Below, in pieces: positions 7,296 to 15,220 of a stretch of 28,822 bases of DNA. Numbering within the stretch: position 1 is the stretch's first letter; every line of letters starts with the position of its first letter. Origin of the DNA: JBFWML01 sp050251635. Lineage in GTDB: Bacteria > Campylobacterota > Campylobacteria > Campylobacterales > SZUA-545. The stretch spans positions 1 through 28,822 of the forward strand of contig JBFWML010000028.1 of assembly GCA_050251635.1 (NCBI GenBank), in the 5' to 3' direction. The translations under genes and the position numbers were made by a program. A model generated the notes under the pieces. That model was not told the origin of the DNA. It searched no databases and saw only the letters and a program-made list of their open reading frames with translations.

Positions 7296-7981
7296 GCCTG
7301 CCTAAAAAGGTTTACAAAGATTTTTTCGCCGTGGTGATGGGCGGCAAAAAACCTGCGAGCGAGCGCGAAGGGGTTTATCATCTGCTGGCCTATCACCGCT
7401 ACGATGAGGTGCTTTCCGGCGCGTTTGCCCGCTTTAAGGCCCAATTGGACGAAACGGTTTGGGAGGAGCTGGTGCGCAACTTTATGACTCACGGCGCCCG
7501 ATCGCCCCTGATTTGGCAGATGCCCAACGAGTTTCGCCGCTGGGTGCTCAAAGGGGATGCCAATTTGAAGTGGTGGCCGTGGGCGAAGGCAATGCTGTGG
7601 TTTGAGTGGCAGGAGATAAACCTGATGATGAAGCAGCCCGTCAAACGCGCCGCGCGGTTTGACCCGGCCAAACCCACCGCGCTCGCCCCCACCGCCAAAG
7701 CCAAAAAGCTCGATTACCGGGTTTATGCGGGCGAACTGGACGAGCCGCAACAATGCGGCGCGGTGGTGTTTTTAAACCCCAAAACCCTGATGGTGGAGTT
7801 TTTGGAAATTACGCCGTTTATGGCGGATTTTTTAAAACGGCTCAAAAAACCGGTACTGCTAGACGACGCGCTCAAGGCCGCCTGCAAAAAGCACAAACTC
7901 GACCCCGCCGAGGTTGCGCCGGTGATTCTCAAGGCTTACCGGATTTTTTGGCAAAAGGGCATCTTCATCCAAGGAGATTGA
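7292..7981 (+). CDS. BufC/HvfC-like (DUF2063-type) partner of the MNIO enzyme
   Basis: This 229-residue cytoplasmic protein occupies the place of the DUF2063 (HvfC/BufC) partner that presents the precursor to the MNIO enzyme. Residues about 8-110 form a helical N-terminal domain (YKDFFAVVMGG, VYHLLAYHRYDEVLSGAFARF). A Pro/Ala/Lys linker lies at about 113-140. The C-terminal part (about 140-229) ends in a winged-helix-like region that could bind a leader peptide. Similarity to textbook DUF2063 is modest and the assignment leans on context. A longer frame from 7148 is rejected because ATG 7292 overlaps the MNIO stop in the ATGA arrangement. Confidence 0.7.
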   Translation: MSLPKKVYKDFFAVVMGGKKPASEREGVYHLLAYHRYDEVLSGAFARFKAQLDETVWEELVRNFMTHGARSPLIWQMPNEFRRWVLKGDANLKWWPWAKAMLWFEWQEINLMMKQPVKRAARFDPAKPTALAPTAKAKKLDYRVYAGELDEPQQCGAVVFLNPKTLMVEFLEITPFMADFLKRLKKPVLLDDALKAACKKHKLDPAEVAPVILKAYRIFWQKGIFIQGD

Positions 7982-7982
7982 T

Positions 7983-8414
7983 ATGCTTAAACGGTTGTAC
8001 GCAGCGTTTTGCGGACGGGTTGCGGCGGGCGCGGATGCGGCGCTTTTGGCGGTGCGGCTGATGCTGGCCTACGGCTTTTTTGAGCCGGCGCTGAACAAGT
8101 GGCGCGATATCGAAGGGACGGCGGCATGGTTTGGCGAATCTTTGGAGATGCCCTTTCCCCTGCTGAATACCTTTCTGGCCGCCGGTACGGAGGCGCTGGG
8201 CGTGGTGCTCCTGACACTTGGGCTGGCCACGCGGCTGATCGCCCTGTCGCTGATGGTTGTGATGGGGGTGGCGATCGTGACCGTACATCTTGGCAACGGT
8301 TTTAGCTGCGGCAATAACGGCTTTGAAATCCCCTTTTATTACCTGCTGTTTTTGATTGTGCTGCTGACAAACGGGGCGGGGCGGTATAGTCTGGATCGTA
8401 AGCTCGGGCTTTAG
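7983..8414 (+). CDS. DoxX-family membrane protein (HvfX-like)
   Basis: This 143-residue inner-membrane protein has about four hydrophobic helices (around 18-34, 60-80, 84-103 and 117-131) and the DoxX signature region near ALNKW. DoxX-type proteins accompany MNIO/HvfC genes in many bufferin-like operons (HvfX), where their exact role is unsettled. A loop around residues 102-112 (H102, C109 in NGFSCGNNG) carries possible metal or redox residues. The start follows the BufC stop by one base and has AAGGAGA upstream. The last four bases overlap the stop of the convergent HxlR gene. Confidence 0.85.
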   Translation: MLKRLYAAFCGRVAAGADAALLAVRLMLAYGFFEPALNKWRDIEGTAAWFGESLEMPFPLLNTFLAAGTEALGVVLLTLGLATRLIALSLMVVMGVAIVTVHLGNGFSCGNNGFEIPFYYLLFLIVLLTNGAGRYSLDRKLGL

Positions 8415-8764
8415 CCCGCAAGGGTGCAGCCCGCTTCCAAGCCTAGCGCTTCGGCCCGCTGCATTCCCCACGCCATCATCAGGTTCATGATCGGCTCAAG
8501 CTGGAGCGCCGCTTGGGTAAGGGAGTACTCGACCTTGGGCGGTACCTGTTCGTAAATTTTTCTTGTCACCAATCCCGAAGCTTCCATTTCGCGGAGCTGT
8601 TGGGTGAGCATTTTTTGGGTGATATGGGGCATAAGCCGCAGCATTTGGCCGTTGCGAAGGGTTCCGTTCTCGAACAAATGCCACAAAATCAAGCTTTTCC
8701 ACTTGCCGCCGATCGCCTCGAGGGTAATCTCAAAGGGGCAGTTATAGGTTTTTGTTGTTTTCAT
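8411..8764 (-). CDS. HxlR-family winged-helix transcriptional regulator
   Basis: This 117-residue protein has the HxlR pattern: YNCPFEITLEAIGGKWKSLILWHL, then LTQQLREMEASGLVTRK and VEYSLT. Cys9 lies at the position used for thiol or electrophile sensing in relatives such as YodB, HypR and QorR, so it may respond to quinones or oxidants. The in-frame start at 8824 would add 20 unconserved residues that overlap the divergent promoter; ATG 8764 gives the family N-terminus. It is divergent to a flavodoxin-fold reductase, its likely target, across a 96-base region with direct and inverted repeats. This layout is classic for HxlR regulators. Confidence 0.92.
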   Translation of the reverse strand: MKTTKTYNCPFEITLEAIGGKWKSLILWHLFENGTLRNGQMLRLMPHITQKMLTQQLREMEASGLVTRKIYEQVPPKVEYSLTQAALQLEPIMNLMMAWGMQRAEALGLEAGCTLAG

Positions 8765-8817
8765 AGTTACTTTTTTGTGTGTATGGTACTTTTTTGTCTG
8801 TTCTTGACATAGTAACC
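8765..8817. promoter_or_regulatory. Probable HxlR operator region
   Basis: TACTTTTTTGT occurs twice as a direct repeat (8768-8778 and 8787-8797, 19 bases apart). AGTTACT (8765-8771) and AGTAACC (8811-8817) form a near-inverted pair that reaches into the spacer of the reductase promoter. Binding by the HxlR protein could control both divergent genes. Confidence 0.45.
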
Positions 8818-8832
8818 TGTGCAAACTAAAGT
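8804..8832 (+). promoter_or_regulatory. Sigma-70 promoter of the reductase gene
   Basis: A perfect TTGACA (8804-8809), a 17-base spacer and TAAAGT (8827-8832) precede the reductase start by about 28 bases. A consensus -35 box is not typical of Campylobacterota promoters. Confidence 0.65.
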
Positions 8833-8860
8833 GTCGCCATCTTTAATACGAAGGCGGCAC

Positions 8861-9436
8861 ATGAAAAAAATTCTGGTTTTAAACGCCAACCCGGTCAAGG
8901 GCAGTTTGGGCGAAGCTATCGCCGTAGCCTATGCGCAGGCGGCGCTGGAGAGCGGACACGAGGTGCGGCAGGTGAATGTGGGTGATTTGGGGTTTGAACC
9001 CAGCCTGAAGGGCGGCTATCACCGGGAGACACCGGTGGAGAACGATCTCGAGGCCCAGCAGGCGTTGCTTTTGTGGTGCGAACATCTGGTGATTGTCACC
9101 CCGAACTGGTGGTCGGGGGTCCCGGCGGTCTTTAAGGGGTACATCGACCGGGTGATGCTGCCCCATTTTGCCTTTGCCTACCGGAGTAGCGGGTTGGTGG
9201 ACGGGCTTTTAAAGGGGCGCAGCGCGCGGGTGATTATTACGCAGGATTCGCCGGGGTTTTGGAGCCGCTGGATGGTGGGCGATCCCCTTTGGAAGATGCT
9301 CAAGCGGGGCGTATTGGGCTTTTGCGGGTTTGCGCCCGTTAAACGCACGGTTTATGCTTCGGTGCGAACGGCCTGTGCCGGGAAAAGAAGCGGCTGGCTG
9401 TCTCAAGCGGCGGCGTTGGGCGCACGGGGCGCTTAG
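8861..9436 (+). CDS. Flavodoxin-fold NAD(P)H/quinone oxidoreductase
   Basis: This protein of 191 residues has the Flavodoxin_2 fold (MdaB/KefF/YwrO-like). Visible motifs are MKKILVLNANP with the phosphate loop for FMN, then LVIVTPNWWSGVPAVFKGYIDRV, the family's active-site strand and helix, and the ending GKRSGWLSQAAALG. Such enzymes reduce quinones or related electrophiles by two electrons using NAD(P)H. Start ATG 8861 has AAGGCGG upstream and lies after the promoter; an upstream in-frame start at 8819 lies within the promoter itself. Divergence from an HxlR regulator suggests induction by quinone or oxidative stress. The true substrate cannot be read from sequence. Confidence 0.88.
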   Translation: MKKILVLNANPVKGSLGEAIAVAYAQAALESGHEVRQVNVGDLGFEPSLKGGYHRETPVENDLEAQQALLLWCEHLVIVTPNWWSGVPAVFKGYIDRVMLPHFAFAYRSSGLVDGLLKGRSARVIITQDSPGFWSRWMVGDPLWKMLKRGVLGFCGFAPVKRTVYASVRTACAGKRSGWLSQAAALGARGA

Positions 9437-9453
9437 GTCAAAGGAGTAGTTGG

Positions 9454-9507
9454 ATGCGGGTTGCCGGATGCAAGCTTTTCTTCGGCACAATGCCCCCTAT
9501 TTTTTAA
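9454..9507 (+). CDS. Possible 17-residue small ORF
   Basis: ATG 9454 is preceded by AAAGGAG (9440-9446) at seven-base spacing, a stronger ribosome site than the following gene has. It encodes MRVAGCKLFFGTMPPIF and stops 12 bases before the DUF3817 start. It may be a microprotein, a leader that couples translation to the next gene, or a chance ORF. Confidence 0.3.
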   Translation: MRVAGCKLFFGTMPPIF

Positions 9508-9519
9508 AACAGGGTTGAT

Positions 9520-9834
9520 ATGAAAAGTCTGGCTCGTATGCGCGCGACCTCCTTGGCCGAGGGGGTTTCGTGGCTGGTTTTATTGCTGATTGCCATGCCC
9601 CTTAAATATGCGGCGGGCTACCCGCTGGCCGTGACCTTGGCCGGGATGATTCACGGCGGGCTGTTTATGGCGCTGATGGCGGCGGTGACTTGGGTGTGGC
9701 TTAAGAGGGCCATCTCCTTTAAATTCGCCGTTGCCGTTATGCTGGCCGCGCTGGTTCCCTTCGGGGCGTTTGCGATCGATCGGCGCATCAAGGCCGTTTG
9801 CGACGAGGCCGCCGCAGCGCGGGTGCGCGCCTAA
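9520..9834 (+). CDS. DUF3817 integral membrane protein
   Basis: This 104-residue protein has about three membrane helices (around 13-30, 38-60 and 68-87). It matches the DUF3817 pattern, with the N-terminal Arg followed by EGVSWLVLLLIAMPLKY and then GMIHGGLFMALM. The family function is unknown; members occur widely in bacteria as YdzA-like small membrane proteins. It follows the reductase gene on the same strand with an 83-base gap that holds a possible 17-codon ORF. Its own ribosome site (AGGG) is weak. The stop overlaps the stop of the convergent tolC-like gene by four bases. Confidence 0.85.
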   Translation: MKSLARMRATSLAEGVSWLVLLLIAMPLKYAAGYPLAVTLAGMIHGGLFMALMAAVTWVWLKRAISFKFAVAVMLAALVPFGAFAIDRRIKAVCDEAAAARVRA

Positions 9835-11051
9835 AGGGGCGTTTGCGTCACCCGTTCCAGCTCGGCCAGCGCAAGCAGTTTGTCGTAGTAATAAAGGGTG
9901 TACTGCTCTTTGGCGCGCCAAAGCACCGCTTCGGCGTCAATCAGATCGCCGGCACTCGCCAGTTGAGCGTCGAAGCGGTTTTTGACAATCCGGTAGTTCT
10001 CCTCTGCCAGCTTGAGCCCCGCTTCGACCACACCAAAGGCTCTGGCGGCCAGTTCGTAACGTTCATAGACGCTTTGGAGCTGCAAGGCCAGTTGACGCTT
10101 CAGGTCGTTTAGGCGGCTTTCCAGGATGCGTTGCTGATAGAGCGCGGCTTCGCGGTCGTGGTAGGGTTTCAGACCGTTGAAGAGTTGCCAGTTTAAAGAA
10201 AGAGTCGTCACGCTCTGGCTGTCAACCCCGCTAAAGCCGTCCGCGTATTCGTACTGCTCCTGCGCCAGCGTTACCTCCGCCGTGGGAAGAAGGCCGGAGA
10301 CGGCTTTGCGCACCTGCTGTTTTTGCGCCTGAGTCAGGGCGTTCAGGCTTTGAATTTCGCTGCGGTTTTTCAGCTGGCTCTCGCGCAAAGCGGCGCGATC
10401 GGGCAAGGCGGGCGTGCGGGCCGAGACGCTTGCGGGTTCGGAAGGGAGCGGCTGACCGATAAGCGATTCGAGGGTGAGCCGGGCGACCTTGAGATCGCTG
10501 GCGGCCTTGAGGGCTTTTTGTTCGCTGTTGGCGGCCTCGACCTGAATGCTTAGCCGTTCATAGGCGGCGATCAACCCCTGAGCGTAAAAGGCTTCGGCAT
10601 CCGCCACCTGTTTACGCGCCGATCGCAAGGACTCTTCGGCGGCCAGCAGCGTGTCTTTGGCTTTGAGGTAACCATAGAACGCCTCCTTGGCCTCAAGGGC
10701 CGCATCGGCCTTTGCGCCCTCCAGTTCGTATTGCGCGGCCTGTTCGTTCCAGTGGGCCGCACGGCTGGAGGCAAGGTCGGCAAAGCCCCGAAAGAGGTTG
10801 AATCCGGCCTTGAGCGCCGTAGTCTGCGTGGCGGCGGCGGTGGCCTTCTCCCGTTCGTTTTGGGCAAGGGAGAGGTTGACGGTGGGCCAAAAGGCGCTAT
10901 CCGCCGCCCGGCGTCCGGCGCGGGCGGAACCGAGGGACGCTTCGGCCTGATAAACCCCGGCATGGTTTTTGACCGTCAGTTCGACCGCCTCCTGTAGCGT
11001 CAGGGCGTGGGCCGCCAGCGCGGCGCAGAACATTATCAGCGCGCTTCTCAT
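9831..11051 (-). CDS. TolC-family outer-membrane efflux protein
   Basis: This 406-residue protein has a signal peptide (MRSALIMFCAALAAHA) and two TolC repeat units rich in long helices with heptad patterns (about 18-200 and 210-395). The motif LTLQEAVELTVKNH opens the family domain. It is the outer-membrane channel of a tripartite efflux pump whose other two parts are encoded just upstream. The start overlaps the pump stop by four bases (ATGA). It is the last gene of the marR operon and meets the DUF3817 gene head-on with a four-base overlap, so no separate terminator exists between them. Confidence 0.93.
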   Translation of the reverse strand: MRSALIMFCAALAAHALTLQEAVELTVKNHAGVYQAEASLGSARAGRRAADSAFWPTVNLSLAQNEREKATAAATQTTALKAGFNLFRGFADLASSRAAHWNEQAAQYELEGAKADAALEAKEAFYGYLKAKDTLLAAEESLRSARKQVADAEAFYAQGLIAAYERLSIQVEAANSEQKALKAASDLKVARLTLESLIGQPLPSEPASVSARTPALPDRAALRESQLKNRSEIQSLNALTQAQKQQVRKAVSGLLPTAEVTLAQEQYEYADGFSGVDSQSVTTLSLNWQLFNGLKPYHDREAALYQQRILESRLNDLKRQLALQLQSVYERYELAARAFGVVEAGLKLAEENYRIVKNRFDAQLASAGDLIDAEAVLWRAKEQYTLYYYDKLLALAELERVTQTPL

Positions 11052-14000
11052 GCGTCCCCTCCGCCGATTTTTTCCATCTTGATCACATAGGCCAGCAGGG
11101 TGGGTATGACAAACACCACAAAGAGCGTGGAGATGAGCAGCCCCCCGGTGATGACGCTACCCAGCCCCCGGTACATCTCCGAACCCGGCCCCGGCACCAG
11201 CACCAGCGGCAGCATCCCGAAAACCGAAGTGAGCGAACTCATATAGATAGGCCGCAGACGCGTGCGCACCGATTCGCGGATGGCGGTTAGGTGCTCCATG
11301 CCTTCGTAGCGGATAAAGTTGAGGCTTTGGTGCACAATCAAGATGGCGTTGTTGACCACAATCCCCACCAGAATGATAAAGCCCAGCATCGTCAGAATAT
11401 CCAGCGCCTGCGGGGCCACAAGAAGATTGGTCATTTTCAGCCCCACAAAACCGCCCGCGGTGGCCAGCGGCACGGTAAAGAGGATGATTAAAGGGTAGAT
11501 AAAGTTGCCAAAGAGCGCCGCCATCAACAGGTAGGTGATCACAACCGCCAGCACGAAGTTCCACTTCAGCGCCGAAACGGTTGCCAGCAGCTTATCCGCC
11601 GTGCCCGACAGACGCACCTGAACCGCGTCGTTGCCCTTCAGCGCCGCAGGAACAATCTGCCCCTCGACCCGCTCCATCACCTCTTGAATGGTGATCTCCT
11701 TAGGCGGCGTCACCTGCAGCGTGATGGTGCGTTTGCCGTTGAAGTGGCGAATCTCGGTCATCCCTTGACCCAGACGCACTTCGCCCAGTTGCGAGAGCGG
11801 CACGATGCCCCCTTTGGGCGTCGCAATCAGTGCGCGGGAGAGGTCTTCGGGGGTGCGGACGGCTTCGTTGTTGCTCTTAAGAATGATGTCGATCTTCTTG
11901 ATGCCGTCGCCTTGATATTCGGAGATTTTCCGTCCCTCCATAAAGACATCGGCCGCGATGCCGAGGCTTCGCGCATCCATGCCGGCGGCCTTGAGCCGAT
12001 CGGCCTTGGGCAGGATGGTCACTTCGGGGTAGATCAGCTCGATCGAAGGCACGGGCCGCACCTGCGCTCCCGCAACCCCCTCTCTAACCGCGCCAAAGAG
12101 CGTGCCGCTTGCCGCGACGACGGCGTCCATGTTGTCGCCGCTGATGTCCACGTTGACCGATCGGCTGGTGCCCAGTCCGCGCTCAAAAACCCCCGCCTGC
12201 TTGGTGATGGCCATAATGCCCGGGAAGCTGTTGACGATCGGCTTAAAAAGCCCGATCAGCTCGGCGGCGCGGTCTTCCTCAACGGTGGCCGCGCCCATAA
12301 ACATAAAGGAGCCCGCGCCGATAAAAAAAGCCCGCTGTATCGCCGGATAGCCGTCTTTGTCGGCACCCACGTGGGGCATGATCCGCTCAAAGATCGACAG
12401 GCCGATCTGTTCGGTTTCCGCATAGGAGAGGCCCGGCGGCGGGATAAAGATGTTTTGAATCATGTTGCGGTTGCCCTCGGGCAGGTACTCCATCTTGGGA
12501 AAGAGCGCCCAGACCGTCAAGATCGACAGAGCCGTCAGGCCGCCGACGGTGCCCAGACGCGTGGCGTGGTTTTTGAGGCTTGTGTCCACCAGTGCCATAA
12601 AAAAGCCCGAAAGCCGCGCGCCGATGCGTTCGAGTCTGCCCGGCTCTTTGGCTTCGTGCATCTCCTTGCCGCTCAGGTGCATCATCTGCCGCCAGAGCAT
12701 CGGAATGGCAAACACCGAGATAAAGAGCGAGAAGCTCACCGCCGCCGTTACCGCGATGGCGATATCCTTAAAGAGCTGTCCCGCCTCGTCGGCCAGAAAG
12801 ATAATGGGCGCAAAGACCGCGATGGTGGTGAGCGCGGAGATGATTAAAGCCCCCCACACCTCCACCGTGCCGTCATAGGCGGCGTCGCGGAAGCGTTTGC
12901 CCATCTGCTTGTGCCGATCGATGTTTTCCAGCACCACAATCGCGCTATCGACCAGCATCCCCACCGCAAAACTAATCCCCGCTAGAGAGATAATATTGAG
13001 GCTTCGATCCAGCGCGTCCAAAACGATAAAGGTGCCGATCACGCTCATGGGAATGGCGATCGCCACGACGCCCGTGGGGGTGACGGCCCTTAAAAAGACC
13101 AGCAGCACCAGTACCGCCAGCAGCGCGCCGACGGCGATATTTTGCTGCACCAGACTGATGGCTCCCATAATGTAGGGGCGCTGATCGTAGGCCCAGACGA
13201 TTCTTAGGCCGTGCTTGGGCATAACGGTTTCGTTGAGCCGTTTAAAGACCGCTTCGACCTCGTTGGTCATGGCTACGACGTTGGCGGTGGCCTCGGGGCG
13301 CACCCCGATCGCAATGCCGGGTTTGCCCAGAAAAAGGCCCAGCCCGGTTTTTTTGGTATTGGTCAAAGAGATTTGGGCAACGTCGCTGAGCAAAACGCGG
13401 CGCATACCATCCGAGAGCAGCACCAGATTGGCCACCTGATCGGGATGCTGGAACTTGGCGGCGGTCCGCACGCGGTAGGTGCGGCGGCCCAAATCCAGAT
13501 CGCCCGCAGAGATGTCGATATTTTCCCGCTGAACGGCGGTGACGATCTGATCGACGCTGAGATTGTAGGCTGCCAGTTTGAGCGGATCGACAATAATGTG
13601 CAGTTCGTCGGCCACGCCGCCGCGGACAAACAGTTCGCTCACCCCCTCGATGCGTTCAAAGTGTTCGGTGATTTCGTTTTCTAAAAAGGTCAGGTAGGTG
13701 GCAATATCTTTTGGGTTGTCCTCAACGGCCTGAACCATCATCCAGATGGCCGGTGCGGTGGTTTCACCGGTGGCGCGGATAATGGGCCGCAGCACGTTTT
13801 CGGGATAGCTGGAGACCTCATTAAGACTGTTGGAAACATCCAGCAGCGCCTTTTGCAGATCGGTGCCCAGCTCAAAGCGCAGCGTGATGCGTCCGCGTCC
13901 GGTGGAGGCGGTGCTTTCGTACTCCTCGAGCCCCTCCAGGTTTTTGAGCGCCTTCTCCTGCGGCTCGATAATTTCGCTCTCCACCTCATAGGGCGTGGCG

Positions 14001-14158
14001 CCCGCCCAGGTGGTGATGACGGAAATTTCCGGCTTGTTGACGTTGGGGGTGAGCTGATAGGGCAGGCGGTTAAGCCCGATAAAACCGAAGATGACAATCA
14101 GGATCAATCCGACCGTCACCGCGACGGGCCGGCTGATGGCAAAGCGGACCAAATCCAT
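11048..14158 (-). CDS. RND-family efflux pump, inner-membrane permease
   Basis: This is a proton-driven pump of 1036 residues, the full AcrB-like length. It starts with MDLVRFAISRPVAVTVGLIL (first membrane helix). A periplasmic porter domain follows, then a helix cluster at about 335-500, a second porter domain and the C-terminal helix cluster. The proton-relay helix reads GMLVDSAIVVLENI, with Asp404; AcrB has two Asp residues here and this protein has Ser in the second place. It belongs to the HAE-type drug/solvent pumps rather than the metal-exporting type, but substrates cannot be deduced. The start codon directly abuts the adaptor's stop (TAAATG). Confidence 0.95.
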   Translation of the reverse strand: MDLVRFAISRPVAVTVGLILIVIFGFIGLNRLPYQLTPNVNKPEISVITTWAGATPYEVESEIIEPQEKALKNLEGLEEYESTASTGRGRITLRFELGTDLQKALLDVSNSLNEVSSYPENVLRPIIRATGETTAPAIWMMVQAVEDNPKDIATYLTFLENEITEHFERIEGVSELFVRGGVADELHIIVDPLKLAAYNLSVDQIVTAVQRENIDISAGDLDLGRRTYRVRTAAKFQHPDQVANLVLLSDGMRRVLLSDVAQISLTNTKKTGLGLFLGKPGIAIGVRPEATANVVAMTNEVEAVFKRLNETVMPKHGLRIVWAYDQRPYIMGAISLVQQNIAVGALLAVLVLLVFLRAVTPTGVVAIAIPMSVIGTFIVLDALDRSLNIISLAGISFAVGMLVDSAIVVLENIDRHKQMGKRFRDAAYDGTVEVWGALIISALTTIAVFAPIIFLADEAGQLFKDIAIAVTAAVSFSLFISVFAIPMLWRQMMHLSGKEMHEAKEPGRLERIGARLSGFFMALVDTSLKNHATRLGTVGGLTALSILTVWALFPKMEYLPEGNRNMIQNIFIPPPGLSYAETEQIGLSIFERIMPHVGADKDGYPAIQRAFFIGAGSFMFMGAATVEEDRAAELIGLFKPIVNSFPGIMAITKQAGVFERGLGTSRSVNVDISGDNMDAVVAASGTLFGAVREGVAGAQVRPVPSIELIYPEVTILPKADRLKAAGMDARSLGIAADVFMEGRKISEYQGDGIKKIDIILKSNNEAVRTPEDLSRALIATPKGGIVPLSQLGEVRLGQGMTEIRHFNGKRTITLQVTPPKEITIQEVMERVEGQIVPAALKGNDAVQVRLSGTADKLLATVSALKWNFVLAVVITYLLMAALFGNFIYPLIILFTVPLATAGGFVGLKMTNLLVAPQALDILTMLGFIILVGIVVNNAILIVHQSLNFIRYEGMEHLTAIRESVRTRLRPIYMSSLTSVFGMLPLVLVPGPGSEMYRGLGSVITGGLLISTLFVVFVIPTLLAYVIKMEKIGGGDA

Positions 14159-15220
14159 TTAGCGGCCTTGGGGCGCGGCTTTGACGCCTTGGCCCGGGAA
14201 GATGCGTTCGTTTCCCTTGATCACCGCGGCCATGCCCGGCTGCAGCTGGGGCGATTTCACCGCTACTTTCAAGCCGTCGTAACCGATGATTTCGACCGGA
14301 GCCATCATCGCCTTGCCCTCGGCCACAAAAAAGAGCACATTCTGCCCAAAGCGGTTAATGACTGCGTCGCGGTGAACCAGCAAGGCCTCCTGCGCGTGCG
14401 CCCCGGCAATACGGGCGGTGGCCTCCATGCCTTCGGCCAAAAGTTCCGGCGAAGCCGCTAGGGCGATACGCACGGGAAAGGTGCGCGAAGCGCTGTCTCC
14501 CTTGGGAACGACGGCGGTAATTTCGCCTGTGAGTTCCCGCTGCGCAACGGCCACGGTGACGGTTTTGCCCGCTTGGGCCAGGGCGAGGCTTTGGGCCGGC
14601 AGGTAAACAACCAGCTCGATGCTGTCCTCGCGGGCAAGGGTCACAACGGGCGAACCGGTCGAAACCCAATCGCCCATACTCACATGCCGCTCGATCACCA
14701 CGCCGTCATAGGGGGCGCGAATCGTTCGTTTTTCCTGTTCGATCCGCAGCGCCTCAAGGGAGGAGCGCAGCGCGCGCACCTGCGCTTGGAGTTCCAGCGC
14801 CTTAAGGCGAAACTGCTCGTATTGCTGAGCCGAGACGCTGTTTTGCTCAAAAAGCGCACGGTAGCGCGTATCGTCCTTTTGGGCCTGCTCCTGTTGAATC
14901 TGTACGCGGCTGAGCTCGGCGGCCTTTGCTTCGAGATTGGCCGAGAGAATGGCGCTATCGAGCACGGCAAGCACCTGACCCGTCTTGACCCGCTGCCCCG
15001 CTTCGGCCAAAATCTCCTCGACGGCGGCGGCGCTATGGGCGGGGAGTTTGGAAAGCGTGGCGTATTTGAGCGTGCCGACAAAACTTTCAAAGGGGTGGAT
15101 GGTTCCCTTTTGGATGGTTTCGGTCACCACGGGGGCGGGCGGCGGCGTTTGCGCCGGTTGCGCGGCGGGGGCGGCATATAGAGCGCCAAACAGGAGTAGT
15201 GGCGTAAGCAAAAATCTCAT
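14159..15220 (-). CDS. RND efflux periplasmic adaptor (membrane fusion protein)
   Basis: This adaptor of 353 residues joins the pump to the TolC channel. It has a signal peptide (MRFLLTPLLLFGALYA) and a Pro/Ala-rich start. A split lipoyl domain (AVEEILAEAGQRVKTGQVLAVLD and later IRAPYDGVVIERHVSMGDWV) flanks a helical hairpin at about 95-165. A beta-barrel and a membrane-proximal domain complete it. No lipobox Cys is present, so it is probably soluble or held by its partners. The start overlaps the marR stop by four bases (ATGA). The order regulator-adaptor-pump-channel points to a self-contained drug-resistance module. Confidence 0.93.
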   Translation of the reverse strand: MRFLLTPLLLFGALYAAPAAQPAQTPPPAPVVTETIQKGTIHPFESFVGTLKYATLSKLPAHSAAAVEEILAEAGQRVKTGQVLAVLDSAILSANLEAKAAELSRVQIQQEQAQKDDTRYRALFEQNSVSAQQYEQFRLKALELQAQVRALRSSLEALRIEQEKRTIRAPYDGVVIERHVSMGDWVSTGSPVVTLAREDSIELVVYLPAQSLALAQAGKTVTVAVAQRELTGEITAVVPKGDSASRTFPVRIALAASPELLAEGMEATARIAGAHAQEALLVHRDAVINRFGQNVLFFVAEGKAMMAPVEIIGYDGLKVAVKSPQLQPGMAAVIKGNERIFPGQGVKAAPQGR

